From M3007 sp031425155 (lineage in GTDB: Bacteria; Bacteroidota; Bacteroidia; Chitinophagales; Saprospiraceae), in the NCBI GenBank assembly GCA_031425155.1, contig JANPIV010000093.1, positions 3,621 through 67,620 on the forward strand: a DNA stretch of 64,000 nt, given 5' to 3'. Position numbers and translations under genes: made by a program. The notes below the pieces were generated by a model. The model had not been told where the DNA came from and made no database searches. It saw only the letters and a list, made by a program, of their open reading frames with translations. Positions 9,315 through 18,700 of the stretch are shown here, piece after piece. Every line of letters starts with the position of its first letter. The stretch's first letter is position 1.

Positions 9315-9363
9315 GCATACCACTCCCTTTTTTTGCATCTTTGCCAGGATGCTGTGTTTTGTC
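9305..9363 (+). repeat. Left copy of a diverged direct repeat flanking the toxin-antitoxin pair
   Basis: Starts GGATGACAAA and ends CCAGGATGCTGTGTTTTGTC. It aligns over its whole length with 10372-10429 (AGATGACAAA to CCAGGATGATGTGTTTTGCC). The two copies bracket the PIN-domain module. Confidence 0.55.
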
Positions 9364-9588
9364 ATTCCGCAGGAATCCGTCCACATGGTGGGAGCCGTCT
9401 AAGTTGCTCCATAACTTTATGAAAACTGTTCCTATTCTGAAAGGTAGTCGTGGCATGGTTTCCAATATTTTTTTCTTGAAAACCGCACCCGATTCCTCAG
9501 TTGTCATAGCCGAGCTATCATGGCAAACATCTTCATCAAGCAATATAGCAAAAAACAGCCTATTTTTGCCAGAATAAAATGTATAAAA

Positions 9589-9855
9589 ATGAACGGTCAG
9601 GCTATTGATAAAGAAATGCTTAAAGCAGCCTTAGAGGAAATGTTGCGGGAGCGCAATCCTGAACTAAAAGGTTTTTTGGAGGAGCTACTGTTAAAATTTT
9701 TGTCTGCCAAGGCAATGACGGATAGTGCTGCTTCGATTGATATGGCTCCTATTCGGGAGAAATATGCTCTTCGCCGGGAAGCATTTGCGCCTTTAAATGC
9801 GCTTTTTAAAGAATTACCACCAGCGGAGGAATTGGTTAAAAAATTACAAAAATAA
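9589..9855 (+). CDS. Putative antitoxin partner of the PIN toxin
   Basis: An 88-residue helical, charged protein (ALEEMLRERNPELKGFLEELLLKF) that ends three bases before the PIN-domain gene. Size, position and spacing are those of a type II antitoxin. No ribbon-helix-helix, AbrB or Phd signature is recognised. The ATG at 9589 (MNGQAIDKEM) is preferred; the frame is open further upstream to 9520 but without coding character. As an antitoxin it would bind the PIN toxin and probably repress the operon (inference). Confidence 0.6.
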   Translation: MNGQAIDKEMLKAALEEMLRERNPELKGFLEELLLKFLSAKAMTDSAASIDMAPIREKYALRREAFAPLNALFKELPPAEELVKKLQK

Positions 9856-9858
9856 AGT

Positions 9859-10314
9859 ATGGATTTCGTGTTGGATACGAACGTATTGGTGCATTTTATT
9901 CGGAGTGATGATCATATTCGCCAGATTGATCGGCAATTTTCTCTTTTTTCAACAGACAATGCGGCATTCATCTCTATTGTGTCTGTAGGTGAAATTCGGT
10001 CACTGGCATTTCAATTTGGCTGGGGCGAAAGCAAGATAAGTCGGATGAACCATTTTCTTCATGCGCTCCGGCCTTTTCCAATTGAAAACGAAGAAATCGC
10101 TGCTGCTTATGCTGATCTGGATGCTTTTAGTCAGGGAGTGCATCCTCGGTTTCCGGCACCTGTCGGGATGACTTCCCGTAATATGGGCAAAAATGATCTT
10201 TGGATAGCGGCCACGACCCTCCTTTTTAATGCCACATTGCTGACAACCGACCATGATTTCGAACACCTGACACCGCAATTCTTGCGCGTCGAAACGGTCA
10301 GGTTTTTGAATTAA
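9859..10314 (+). CDS. PIN-domain ribonuclease toxin (VapC-like)
   Basis: A 151-residue PIN-domain protein. The acidic metal-binding residues can be followed: Asp in FVLDTNVLVHF, Glu in SVGEIRSLA, Asp in KNDLWIAA and the final TDHDFEHL. VapC-type toxins cut tRNA or rRNA when freed from their antitoxin. It follows the putative antitoxin after three bases, so the two are surely co-transcribed. The 10315-10595 gap that follows contains only the right-hand repeat copy. Confidence 0.85.
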   Translation: MDFVLDTNVLVHFIRSDDHIRQIDRQFSLFSTDNAAFISIVSVGEIRSLAFQFGWGESKISRMNHFLHALRPFPIENEEIAAAYADLDAFSQGVHPRFPAPVGMTSRNMGKNDLWIAATTLLFNATLLTTDHDFEHLTPQFLRVETVRFLN

Positions 10315-10371
10315 ATCGTGCGTATATCAGTTACTAGGCAGTTTCCTGCTTTCATTGGTGAAATAAAATCA

Positions 10372-10429
10372 AGATGACAAAACCTACGCTCACGTTTTTA
10401 GCATCTCTACCAGGATGATGTGTTTTGCC
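10372..10429 (+). repeat. Right copy of a diverged direct repeat flanking the toxin-antitoxin pair
   Basis: Diverged copy of 9305-9363 in the same orientation. The blocks GATGACAAA, GCATCT and CCAGGATG are kept in order with nearly equal spacing. Confidence 0.55.
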
Positions 10430-10595
10430 CGCCCGTTTTGAATTTTAACCAAATCCTGTTAATAAAAATCAAAGCACCTCGTTAAACCATTTTTTAATCC
10501 GGCAGTCCATAGCCAGCAGCAAGTTGCTTTTCCGCTGTGCCTCTCCTCAAAGGGCTGTATTGTAACCGATTTCCTTCACGCATCAATTTTCCAAG

Positions 10596-12248
10596 ATGGC
10601 ATCACTTTCCCCGCTTTCGGGCGTGTTGGGCCGCCGCCGGGCCGCGCATTTGCTGCGCCGCACCAGCTACCGTTTCACCAAAACCAAGGTGGACGAGCTG
10701 GCTGCCCTGAGCGCCGCCCAGGCCCTGCCCCTGTTATTGCAGTTATATCCCGTCCAGGTAGAGCAGCCGCACTACGACGATCCCGCTACCCTCGATGTCA
10801 ACGAAAACGCCACCTGGTGCCTGCCTTATGGCATGGGTGCGCCGGTCGAAGAGTTCAAACTGCGCCGTTTCGTGGCGGGTTGGTGGCTCAATGAAGCCGT
10901 TCAGGATCCCGGCATTGGTCACAAAATGACCTTCTTTTTTCACCAGTTCCTGATCACCGACATTCTTTCCTACGGCACGGCGCACTACTTCGATTACCTG
11001 GCGCTGCTGCGCTGGGGAGCCCTGGGCAATTTCAAGAAACTGGCCACCAAAATGGTGACCGACAACTGTATGCTGCGCTACCTGAACAACCAGCAGAACA
11101 GCAAAAACAGCCCCAACGAGAATTTTGCCCGCGAGTTTTTTGAATTGTTTACCATTGGCAAAGGCCCACAGATTGGCCCCGGCGACTACACGAACTACAC
11201 CGAAGACGATATTATCCAGGCCGCACGGGTGTTCACGGGGTTCCGGGTGCAGGGCGGACGCAACATGTTCGATGCCGAGACGACTTTGCCGCATGGCGTG
11301 CCGAAGTATAATCTGCACGATACGGGCAATAAAACGTTCAGTACCAAATTCAATACGACGATTACCGGCGCCAGCAACGAGGCCGATATGCTGCGCGAAC
11401 TGGACGATTTTGTGAACATGATCTTTATCCAGCCGGAGACCGCCAAAAATCTCTGCCGCCGCCTCTATCGTTTTTTTGTGAGCCGCAATCTCACCGAGGA
11501 AATCGAGAACGATATCATCGTCCCGCTGGCGAACACGCTGATTGCCAATAATTTCGAGGTGAAACCCGTGCTGGAACAACTCCTGCAAAGCCAGCACTTT
11601 TTCGATGCCGACGACTCCGACAATACCGACGAAATCATCGGTGGCATGATCAAAGCGCCGCTCGAACTGGCCCTCCAGTCCATCACCTTTTTCCAGATGC
11701 CCATTCCAGATGCGATCACCAACACCGTGGAGCATTACGTCAGTTTCTACGGCAGCGGCGTGCAGGATCGGATGCTTACCCTCGCCAATCTGCAACTTTT
11801 TTTCCCCGATAATGTAGCCGGTTATCCCGCTTACTACCAGGCCCCGGACTATCATCACCAGTGGTTCAATTCCAGCACCATCATTGCGCGGTACAAACTG
11901 CCCGCCATGTTATTGAGTGGAAAAAACACCATTGGCGGACAGGTCAATCGGTCCATCGGTTCCAAACTCGACATTGCGACCTGGATAAAAGCCAGCGGTG
12001 ACATCAGCGATCCCGCCGACCCGTATGTGCTGGTCAATGACCTGCTGGATTATCTGCTGCCGGAAACCCCCACGCCGGAACGCTTCGATTATTTCTTCAA
12101 AGACGTTTTCCTGACCAATCTGCCGCCCGCCGACTGGACTTACGACTGGCAGGATTATCTGACGACCAATAACGATGCGAACGTAAAAATTCCGCTGGAA
12201 CGGCTGATCAACGCCATCATGTTTTCCCCTGAATTTCAAACTTTCTAA
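10596..12248 (+). CDS. DUF1800 family protein
   Basis: A 550-residue protein of the DUF1800 family. The N-terminal block GRRRAAHLLRRTSYRFT and the central KMTFFFHQFL, NENFAREFFELFTIG and AARVFTGFRV are family hallmarks. The biochemical role is unknown. It has no evident signal peptide or T9SS domain. Its stop lies three bases before a DUF1501 gene. DUF1800-DUF1501 pairs are a standard two-gene unit in this phylum and others, so they probably work together on exported material. Confidence 0.88.
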   Translation: MASLSPLSGVLGRRRAAHLLRRTSYRFTKTKVDELAALSAAQALPLLLQLYPVQVEQPHYDDPATLDVNENATWCLPYGMGAPVEEFKLRRFVAGWWLNEAVQDPGIGHKMTFFFHQFLITDILSYGTAHYFDYLALLRWGALGNFKKLATKMVTDNCMLRYLNNQQNSKNSPNENFAREFFELFTIGKGPQIGPGDYTNYTEDDIIQAARVFTGFRVQGGRNMFDAETTLPHGVPKYNLHDTGNKTFSTKFNTTITGASNEADMLRELDDFVNMIFIQPETAKNLCRRLYRFFVSRNLTEEIENDIIVPLANTLIANNFEVKPVLEQLLQSQHFFDADDSDNTDEIIGGMIKAPLELALQSITFFQMPIPDAITNTVEHYVSFYGSGVQDRMLTLANLQLFFPDNVAGYPAYYQAPDYHHQWFNSSTIIARYKLPAMLLSGKNTIGGQVNRSIGSKLDIATWIKASGDISDPADPYVLVNDLLDYLLPETPTPERFDYFFKDVFLTNLPPADWTYDWQDYLTTNNDANVKIPLERLINAIMFSPEFQTF

Positions 12249-12251
12249 GCA

Positions 12252-13910
12252 ATGAAAAGAAGAAACTTTCTAAAAATACTTCCTCCGCTGGGTATTACGC
12301 CATTTGTCGTGAATGGCCTCCCCATGCGGCCCTTTGCCAACCGGACGCTCGCCAAAATCATGTCCACCTGCGATGGCGTGGAAGACCGCGTACTGGTGCT
12401 CATTCAACTCAATGGCGGCAACGACGGCCTCAACGCCATCATCCCCATCGAGCAATACGATCTCTACGCCAATCTGCGGCCCAGCATCCGCATTCCCGAC
12501 AGCGGCACAAACAAGTACCTCGACCTCGATAACACGCTGGCCAATCCCGACAAAGTAGGGCTGCACCCGGCCATGCTGTCGCTGAAACAGATGTACGACG
12601 ATGGCCGCGCCAGCATCGTGCAGGCCGCCGGTTACGCCGACATGAACCAGTCCCACTTCAAAGGCACCGACCTGTGGCTCACCGGCGGCGACGGCACGGC
12701 GGTCAATAACGACATCGCTTCCGGCTGGATGGGTCGCTCCCTGCAAGCCATGTACCCCGACGTGATGGGTGCCCCGACGGCCAATAATCCCGATCCGCTG
12801 GGTATCCAACTCGGCAGTGCCAATCCCTCGCTGGGCTTCCATACGCAGACTGAGCACCAGAACGTGATCAATCTCAGCGGGCAGGATGCGGCGGGTTTCT
12901 ATTCGCTCATCCAGACCATCGGCGGTATGCCCATGACCAATGTGCCCGATTCGGACTACGGCGACGAGATCGAATTTATCATGGGCGTGGAACTGAGCAC
13001 CAACCTCTATGCCCAACGCATCAGCGAGACGTTCAATGCGGGCAGCAATTCCGGCGCAGTGTACCCGGTCAACACCCTGGGCAGCCAGTTGAAAACCGTA
13101 GCCCGGCTCATCAAGGGTGGTTCCAAAACCAAGATCTATCTCTGCAACATGGGCGGCTTCGATACGCACGGCGACCAGATCGTGGAAGGCGTGACGACCA
13201 CCGGCGACCACGCCAATCTGCTCCGCAACCTCTCGGACGCCACCAAAGCATTCTTCGACGACCTGAAGAACCTGGGCCTCGACGATCAGGTGGTCGCCTG
13301 TACGTTCTCCGAATTTGGCCGTTGCGCCGAGGAAAACGGCTCTTTCGGCACCGACCACGGCACGCTGGCGCCCATGTTTTTATTTGGAAAAAATATCAAA
13401 GCAGGCGTCGCGGGCACCAACGTGAATCTGGCCAATCTGACCAGCGACAATCAGTTGCAGGGTGTACAAAACGACTACCGGCAGGTGTTTGCCACGCTGC
13501 TGCAAGACTGGCTGGGGGCCAACAATTTCGTGCTGGAACAGACCATGTTCGATAGTTACGCCAAAATTCCCGTCGTGGATGCCGCTGCCGTGGCTGGCCC
13601 CGAATGTTACCTGGGCGGCACCACCTCGGTGTGGGACAGCTACCAACGCCAGCGCGCGCTCAGTTTGTTTCCCAATCCGGCCCGTATCAGCACGGAAGTG
13701 GGTTATGAAAGCACGGCCAGTTTCGAGGCGCGGCTCACGCTGCATAGCCTGGGCGGCACTGTCATCTCGTCCGTCTCCGCGCGGGTGGTGGCGGGTTCCA
13801 ACTCTTTCCAGTTGGATGTGTCCACTTTACCGCCCGGCAACTACTTTGTGCGGCTGGAAAATAAGAACTCCGGGCAGGCCGAGGTGATTAAGTTGAGTGT
13901 GGTGCGGTAA
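12252..13910 (+). CDS. DUF1501 family protein with T9SS sorting domain
   Basis: A 552-residue member of DUF1501, a family with an alkaline-phosphatase/sulfatase-like fold. The N-terminus MKRRNFLK is twin-arginine-like, suggesting Tat export. Family blocks VLIQLNGGNDGLNAIIP, MNQSHFKGTDLW, MGGFDTHGDQ and FSEFGRCAEENGSFGTDHG are evident. After about residue 460 a type A T9SS domain follows (SLFPNPARISTEVGY, LPPGNYFVRL). Tat and T9SS signals together would mean a folded, perhaps cofactor-bearing protein delivered to the surface (inference). It is co-directional with and three bases from the DUF1800 gene. Confidence 0.88.
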   Translation: MKRRNFLKILPPLGITPFVVNGLPMRPFANRTLAKIMSTCDGVEDRVLVLIQLNGGNDGLNAIIPIEQYDLYANLRPSIRIPDSGTNKYLDLDNTLANPDKVGLHPAMLSLKQMYDDGRASIVQAAGYADMNQSHFKGTDLWLTGGDGTAVNNDIASGWMGRSLQAMYPDVMGAPTANNPDPLGIQLGSANPSLGFHTQTEHQNVINLSGQDAAGFYSLIQTIGGMPMTNVPDSDYGDEIEFIMGVELSTNLYAQRISETFNAGSNSGAVYPVNTLGSQLKTVARLIKGGSKTKIYLCNMGGFDTHGDQIVEGVTTTGDHANLLRNLSDATKAFFDDLKNLGLDDQVVACTFSEFGRCAEENGSFGTDHGTLAPMFLFGKNIKAGVAGTNVNLANLTSDNQLQGVQNDYRQVFATLLQDWLGANNFVLEQTMFDSYAKIPVVDAAAVAGPECYLGGTTSVWDSYQRQRALSLFPNPARISTEVGYESTASFEARLTLHSLGGTVISSVSARVVAGSNSFQLDVSTLPPGNYFVRLENKNSGQAEVIKLSVVR

Positions 13911-13978
13911 GGAGACGGTTGGACAGTAAAATAACGTGAATTTGGGGATTAACTCTTTGATTGTCAATAAGTAGCACT

Positions 13979-14080
13979 TGTCATGTCGCAGAGAAACGGA
14001 GACATCCACACAAGCCAGGTAGCAAAAAAATCACCAGGAACCGGGCTTGTGTAGTTTCCTTCTCTTCGTTGCGGAATGAC
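13979..14080. repeat. TGTCAT-ended hairpin repeat beside the RAYT gene
   Basis: An imperfect palindrome of about 100 bp. The left arm begins GTCATGTCGCAGAGAAACGG and has ACACAAGCC further in. The right arm mirrors it as GGCTTGTGTAG and GCGGAATGAC. It lies about 100 bases after the end of the RAYT-like transposase gene. Its left arm resembles the right arm of the 27560 element. Confidence 0.65.
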
Positions 14081-14125
14081 CATCTTATTTGGTAAAAGAG
14101 TAGAGGAAAACTTCGAACTTACATT

Positions 14126-14167
14126 AAAAAAAAGAGTCATCCCGGGGTTTGGGGTGGCTCTTTTTTT
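14126..14167. terminator. Bidirectional terminator between DUF1501 and the RAYT gene
   Basis: AAAAAAAGAGTCATCCC pairs with GGGGTGGCTCTTTTTTT through wobble pairs, giving a GC-rich core flanked by A- and T-runs. It can serve both convergent genes. Confidence 0.75.
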
Positions 14168-14184
14168 ATGGGGTGATAGTCTCA

Positions 14185-14973
14185 CTATTCTTCGTTATAC
14201 AGTTTATCCGTTTTCCAGTGCGAAGGGTTGGTAATGATATAATTGCTGATCGTATCGAACGCCCGTACATCGCGGATGATGTGTTCCCAGAAATTGCGTT
14301 GCCACACTTTGCCCAGCATTTGTTCCGGTTGTTTTGATTTGGCGATTTTCAGACAACCCATTGAAACACAGGATTGATAGGCCCCGACAATTTGCCCGGC
14401 GGTTGGTTGGGTCGCCCATTGGATTTGGGTGGTCCGCATGTCCGTTGGCGCGTTGGCTGGATCGTTCGTGGGGACATTCGTTTCGGTCGCCGTGATGGTT
14501 GTCGTGGTGTTTGTTGTGGTAGGGGTGCCCCTTGCGGGTACCCCTGTCTCGGTTGCCGCCGCGGGCGATGTCGTGACGGGCAATGCCGTGGCGGGATCAT
14601 CCACGTTTTGTACGCCCGCGACGTGGTCTGCGACGTGATCCGCGATGTGGTCCGCGACGTGGTCCGTGACGTGGTCCGCGGCAAGGGTACCCGCAAGGGG
14701 CACCCCTACGATAATGACGATACCATGCAGGTGGTTCGGCATGATCTGGAAGGCCCCTAATGCCACCTGCGGCCAACGTTCGGGCAATTTCTCCCATTCC
14801 TGATACGCGACCTGACCATATTCATTTAACACCATTTCCTGGTTTTCGATATGCCCGAAAATACACCGGCGATGGTGGGCGCAGATCGTGATAAAATAGG
14901 CACCTTCCTGGCTATAATCGTAACCGCGCAAGCGAATGCTGCGCCGATGGTGCAGAGCGGGGTCGTATTTCAT
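14185..14973 (-). CDS. REP-associated tyrosine transposase (RAYT-like)
   Basis: A 262-residue HUH-type single-strand transposase of the IS200/RAYT class. Conserved parts: RSIRLRGYDYSQEGAYFITICAH (residues 11-33, quoted in part), the HUH motif in MPNHLHGI (His81, His83), and after the insertion VGAYQSC, GKVWQRNFWEHIIRD and the presumed catalytic Tyr245 in NYIITNP. Residues 90-190 are an insertion with ADHV tetrapeptide repeats and a Thr-rich tract, making it longer than the roughly 190-200 residues usual for this group. The ATG at 14973 overlaps the DoxX stop (ATGA), implying translational coupling. RAYTs are domesticated enzymes linked to spread of REP palindromes; several palindrome families occur in this window. 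Confidence 0.82.
   Translation of the reverse strand: MKYDPALHHRRSIRLRGYDYSQEGAYFITICAHHRRCIFGHIENQEMVLNEYGQVAYQEWEKLPERWPQVALGAFQIMPNHLHGIVIIVGVPLAGTLAADHVTDHVADHIADHVADHVAGVQNVDDPATALPVTTSPAAATETGVPARGTPTTTNTTTTITATETNVPTNDPANAPTDMRTTQIQWATQPTAGQIVGAYQSCVSMGCLKIAKSKQPEQMLGKVWQRNFWEHIIRDVRAFDTISNYIITNPSHWKTDKLYNEE
14522..14544. repeat. GGGTGCCCC hairpin inside the RAYT gene, copy A
   Basis: GGGGTGCCCCTTGCGGGTAC and three further bases, a hairpin with a TTGC-type loop. On the coding strand it reads GVPARGT. An inverted copy lies at 14685-14707, so the pair brackets the low-complexity insertion of the transposase. Confidence 0.65.
14621..14680 (-). repeat. 12-bp tandem repeat inside the RAYT gene
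   Basis: Five units of a 12-bp repeat with plus-strand consensus ACGTGGTCCGCG. On the coding strand they encode the tetrapeptide pattern ADHV (with TDHV and ADHI variants). The multiple-of-three unit keeps the frame, so copy number could vary without breaking the gene. Confidence 0.85.
14685..14707. repeat. GGGTACCCG hairpin inside the RAYT gene, copy B
   Basis: GGGTACCCGCAAGGGGCACC and three further bases, the inverted copy of 14522-14544. On the coding strand it reads GVPLAGT. Confidence 0.65.
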
Positions 14974-15341
14974 GGCTTTTTCGTATACACCCAAGCCCAC
15001 GCGATCAGTAAAAACTGTATTGGCAGGCGAAGCAGCGTCACCCAAAAATACTTGTTTCCAGTCTGGTAATAATCAATGGATTGAGGAATGTGAATAACGA
15101 AGAAGAAAACGATCAGCATCGCTATGATCAGTTGGGCGGATAAAATGCGGGTTTTTACCGGGATCAGCCCTGCGCCTAACAGCATCTCCGCTACCCCGCT
15201 GACATAGATTAAAAACATTTTATAAGGTAACCAGTCTGGCATGACGGCCAGGTATAAGGTTGGTTTAATCAGATGCACTATACCCAGGCTTACGTACATA
15301 AGAGCCATCAGGTATAGAAATACGGGTTTGCGGAAGAACAT
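14970..15341 (-). CDS. DoxX-like small membrane protein
   Basis: A 123-residue protein with four hydrophobic segments, the DoxX/DoxD-like layout. MYVSLGIVHLIKP at the start and GVAEMLLGAGLIP in the middle are family-typical. DoxX relatives have been linked to quinone or thiol redox membrane complexes, but no specific role can be assigned. Its stop overlaps the start of the RAYT gene by four bases. The 15342-15493 gap upstream shows no gene. Confidence 0.75.
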   Translation of the reverse strand: MFFRKPVFLYLMALMYVSLGIVHLIKPTLYLAVMPDWLPYKMFLIYVSGVAEMLLGAGLIPVKTRILSAQLIIAMLIVFFFVIHIPQSIDYYQTGNKYFWVTLLRLPIQFLLIAWAWVYTKKP

Positions 15342-15493
15342 AGTTTATTTTTTTAGCAGATATAATCTATACAGCGTGGCTCGAACAGCATGAATAGACG
15401 TGTTATATTATTGATAATAAATTACTTGTGGACCACTGCCCACGATTACAACCCCCTTCTTTACTAAGAAACCCGAAGGCACACTATTCACGG

Positions 15494-15727
15494 CTACATT
15501 CCTTCCACTTCGTCCGCATAATTCTCTCCCATCCATTCCTCGGCCCATTCCTCCGCGGCGGCCAGACTGTCATCCAGACTGTCCAGATCAAATTCTTCCT
15601 GCGTACCGCCCTCATCGAGCAGGCGTACCCAGGAATCGGAATGTTCATCCTGCCCGATCTCCATCTGACCATGCAGTTCGCAGTACAGGTGCAAATACGG
15701 AAACACCTTCGAAAATGTCTTTTTCAT
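15494..15727 (-). CDS. Small highly acidic protein coupled to the restriction-modification gene
   Basis: A 77-residue protein with 21 Asp/Glu and only four Lys/Arg. The acidic part is DEGGTQEEFDLDSLDDS and AEEWAEEWMGENYADEVEG. Its ATG overlaps the stop of the upstream type IIG restriction-modification gene (ATGA), so it is translationally coupled to it. No family is recognised. Extreme acidity plus coupling to a DNA-binding enzyme suggests a DNA mimic or regulator of that enzyme, but that is inference only. The overlap supports it as a real gene. Confidence 0.6.
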   Translation of the reverse strand: MKKTFSKVFPYLHLYCELHGQMEIGQDEHSDSWVRLLDEGGTQEEFDLDSLDDSLAAAEEWAEEWMGENYADEVEGM

Positions 15728-18700
15728 AAGCCTTCGATAATTTTTATTTCCTCCTCCGTCAGCCCATACAAGCCATATACCAATTGATCGATCTCTGCCT
15801 CCAAAGCCAGCGTGTCCGCTTTCGGGTCGGCTTGCTTGGCGGTGAGGATTTGGTTGACGAGGGAGGTTATTTCTTCTTTTCCAAGACCAGAATCAACAGG
15901 AAGAGGTAAAGAGGCAATTTCGTCTCTCTGTACATGTAAAGTTGGAAAGGAAGTCTCATAAAAAAACTTCATTAATTTAGAATTTAATATTCCAGTAATG
16001 AGTTTTAAATCCTTTACATCTTTCGATTTAGAAGAAAGAATTATAACATCTTTGACGTAGAAATTTTCTGAATCAAAGGTGCATTCTAAATCGCCTCCCG
16101 TATCACGAATCAAAATTTTAGGTTGTTCAAATCGATCAGAAGTTCCGGGTCGTGCTGTCTTTCGGTGAGTAGTCATGATTTTTGGCACGTACCAAACAAA
16201 CTCCCCTTTGTGCATTAGGCGATATTTATGTACATCTTCTCCGCGAAGTAATTTTTTAAAGGTATCATCAAGCGGAGAAAAAGTCAAAAACCTACTATCG
16301 TCACCTGTTTTTAATCCAAATGATAAGTCATAGTTATTGCCAATGCTAATGCCAGATCGGCGCATTTTATCTTTTATTGATTCAGTTTCATCACTTATAG
16401 ATAAATCAAAAATATACTTATAAGTCCCTTCATATTTTTCTTGTGGCAAAACATTAAATTCCAAGTTATATAAATTTTCTGTCACATCTGTTTCCAATAT
16501 TTGTATAACAGAGTCATCCACCTTTCCTTTTTTAAACATTAAAAGCATTGTAGAAACTGTGGCATTCTCAAATACTTCTCCGCGAAAATCTAAAAGTTTT
16601 TTAACGGATGTATGTTCAAGAAGTAATTTTCTTAAACTCTCAAAACTGTCAAGTCGCAACCATCCATTTGATACAATAAAAGAGAAATCGCCATTATCTT
16701 TTAAGATATTAATAGACTTTTCGATAAAACAACAGTACAAGTCTGCCTTTTTTTCAAATGTTATATAAGTAGCCCATAAGAATTTTTTTTGCGCATCCTC
16801 AATGTCATGGGTTCTCACATACGGCGGATTCCCCACCACCACATCAAACCCCACAAAATTCCCGGCTTCGTCCAGCACTTCCGGGAACTCGAACCGCCAC
16901 TCGAAAGAGTTGCGATAGAGCGGGCCGCTTTTGTAGTCTTCCAGTTGGCGTTCCAGATCGGCGATGTCGTTTTCCAGTTTGGGGCGTTCTTTGGCGATGG
17001 TGGCCGCGTCGCGTTTGGCTTCGCCGAATAGATCGAGGTTATTATCCAGCAGCACCAGTTCGCCACGCAGTTTGGAGAGGCGTTTGGCAAAAGGATTGCG
17101 ATTGAGCACCGTCTGCCGGAACTCGTCTTTGATGCGCTGAATGAACTGGCGCAGTTCTTCTTTCCCGGCTTTGTCGCGGGCATTTTTGTAGGCTTTCACC
17201 GCATCCAGATAGATTTGCCGACTGAATCTCTGCTTGCGGAACACTTCCGACAGGTCTTCATCCAGCGCAAAGCGGCTAATGAGGGAGTTGCCGGTTTTGA
17301 TGTTGATGTCTATGTTGGGCAGGGTTTCCAGTCGGTTGTCGGCGGCTGAACCCGCCGGTACGCCCGCCGGTACGCCCGCCGGTACGATGAAGTACGCGTG
17401 TTTCAGCAATTCGATCCAGAGCCGCAACTGACAGATCATCACCGACTTGGGATTGATGTCCACCCCGAAAAGGCAGTTCTCGATCAGGGTTTGTTTTTCC
17501 TGGAACAAGGCCTCCTGCACGCGCTGCGAAGCGGCCACACCGGGTCGGTATTCGATGGGCCGGTCGGTATCGGTGTCGGTCAGGATCAGTTCGTCATTGC
17601 CGACCACGGCGCGGACTTCGCGCAGCCGTTTGCCCTGCCGGTCGGAAAGGATGCCCAGGTCGCTTTTGATGGCGATCAGTTCGTTGAGTGCGCTGACCAG
17701 GAAGTGCCCGGAACCCACCGCCGGGTCGCAGATGCGCAGTGTATTGATGAGGTCATTGTATTCGGGGACTTTGCCGTAGTCCAGCCGATTGTGCAACTCC
17801 TCGAACGTCACCGCCGACCAGCCATAGCGGTCATTGAATTTTTGCAGCACGGCCCGGCGCAGCGTCTCGCGGCACATATACATCGTGATGAAGCCCGGCG
17901 TGAAGAAGGAGCCATCGCGGTAGCCATTGATCTTTTCAAAAATAAGGCCCAGCACGGCGGCATTGATCACCGCGCGGTCGTCCGCCTGGATACGGGCCTT
18001 GCTGTCGCTGCTGAAATCGTAGGCATCCAGGAACGCGAACAAGTAGTGCAGCGTGAGCATCTTACCGCTGCGCCGGTCGCCTTTGCCGTCTTTGAGCACC
18101 GTAGTGGGAGCCAGCGGTATTTCGGCGCGGTCGTCGAGGGTTTCTACGCTAAATATGGCATCTTCCAGCGCGGTCGGCTCGAACAGGCTGCTATTCAGGT
18201 AAGGCAGATTGCCGTAGCGCGCCCGGATGCTTTCGCGGCGTTGATCGAGGGGCCGGTTCAGTACTTCAAAGAAAAGTTGGGACAGATCGTCGAAGTCCTT
18301 GATGAAATCGCCTTTCAGGAAAGCACTGAATTCGTCGTTGGGTTTCCAGCGTTTGAGTTGGGCTTCCAGCAGTTTGAGGAAAAGAATGCGGTTGAGCCAG
18401 GTAATGGCCAGTTCCAGCGCAATGCTGAACCGCGCTTCCGCTTCGTCGTCGCCCAACTGCTGGAGATTGGGGGCTTTGCGCCATTTGCCGCTGACCTCCA
18501 GTTTGTTCAGCGTGTTTTCGAGCAGACTGCCTTCGTGGCGGCGTTTTTCGGCGCGTTGGATGACCTTTTTGCCGTCTTTCTTGAACTCTTCCAGACCCAG
18601 GATGTAGAGCAGTTCGTCGTAGAACTGTTTGTTCAGCGAGTTGGCGTCGTTAGCAAACGGTTTTTTGAGCAGGTGTTCGGGCGAGAGGATTTTGTAGAGG

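Noticed and set aside
14621..14680. The 12-bp tandem array considered as a CRISPR-like array
   Set aside because: There are no spacers, the units are contiguous, and they encode an in-frame peptide repeat.
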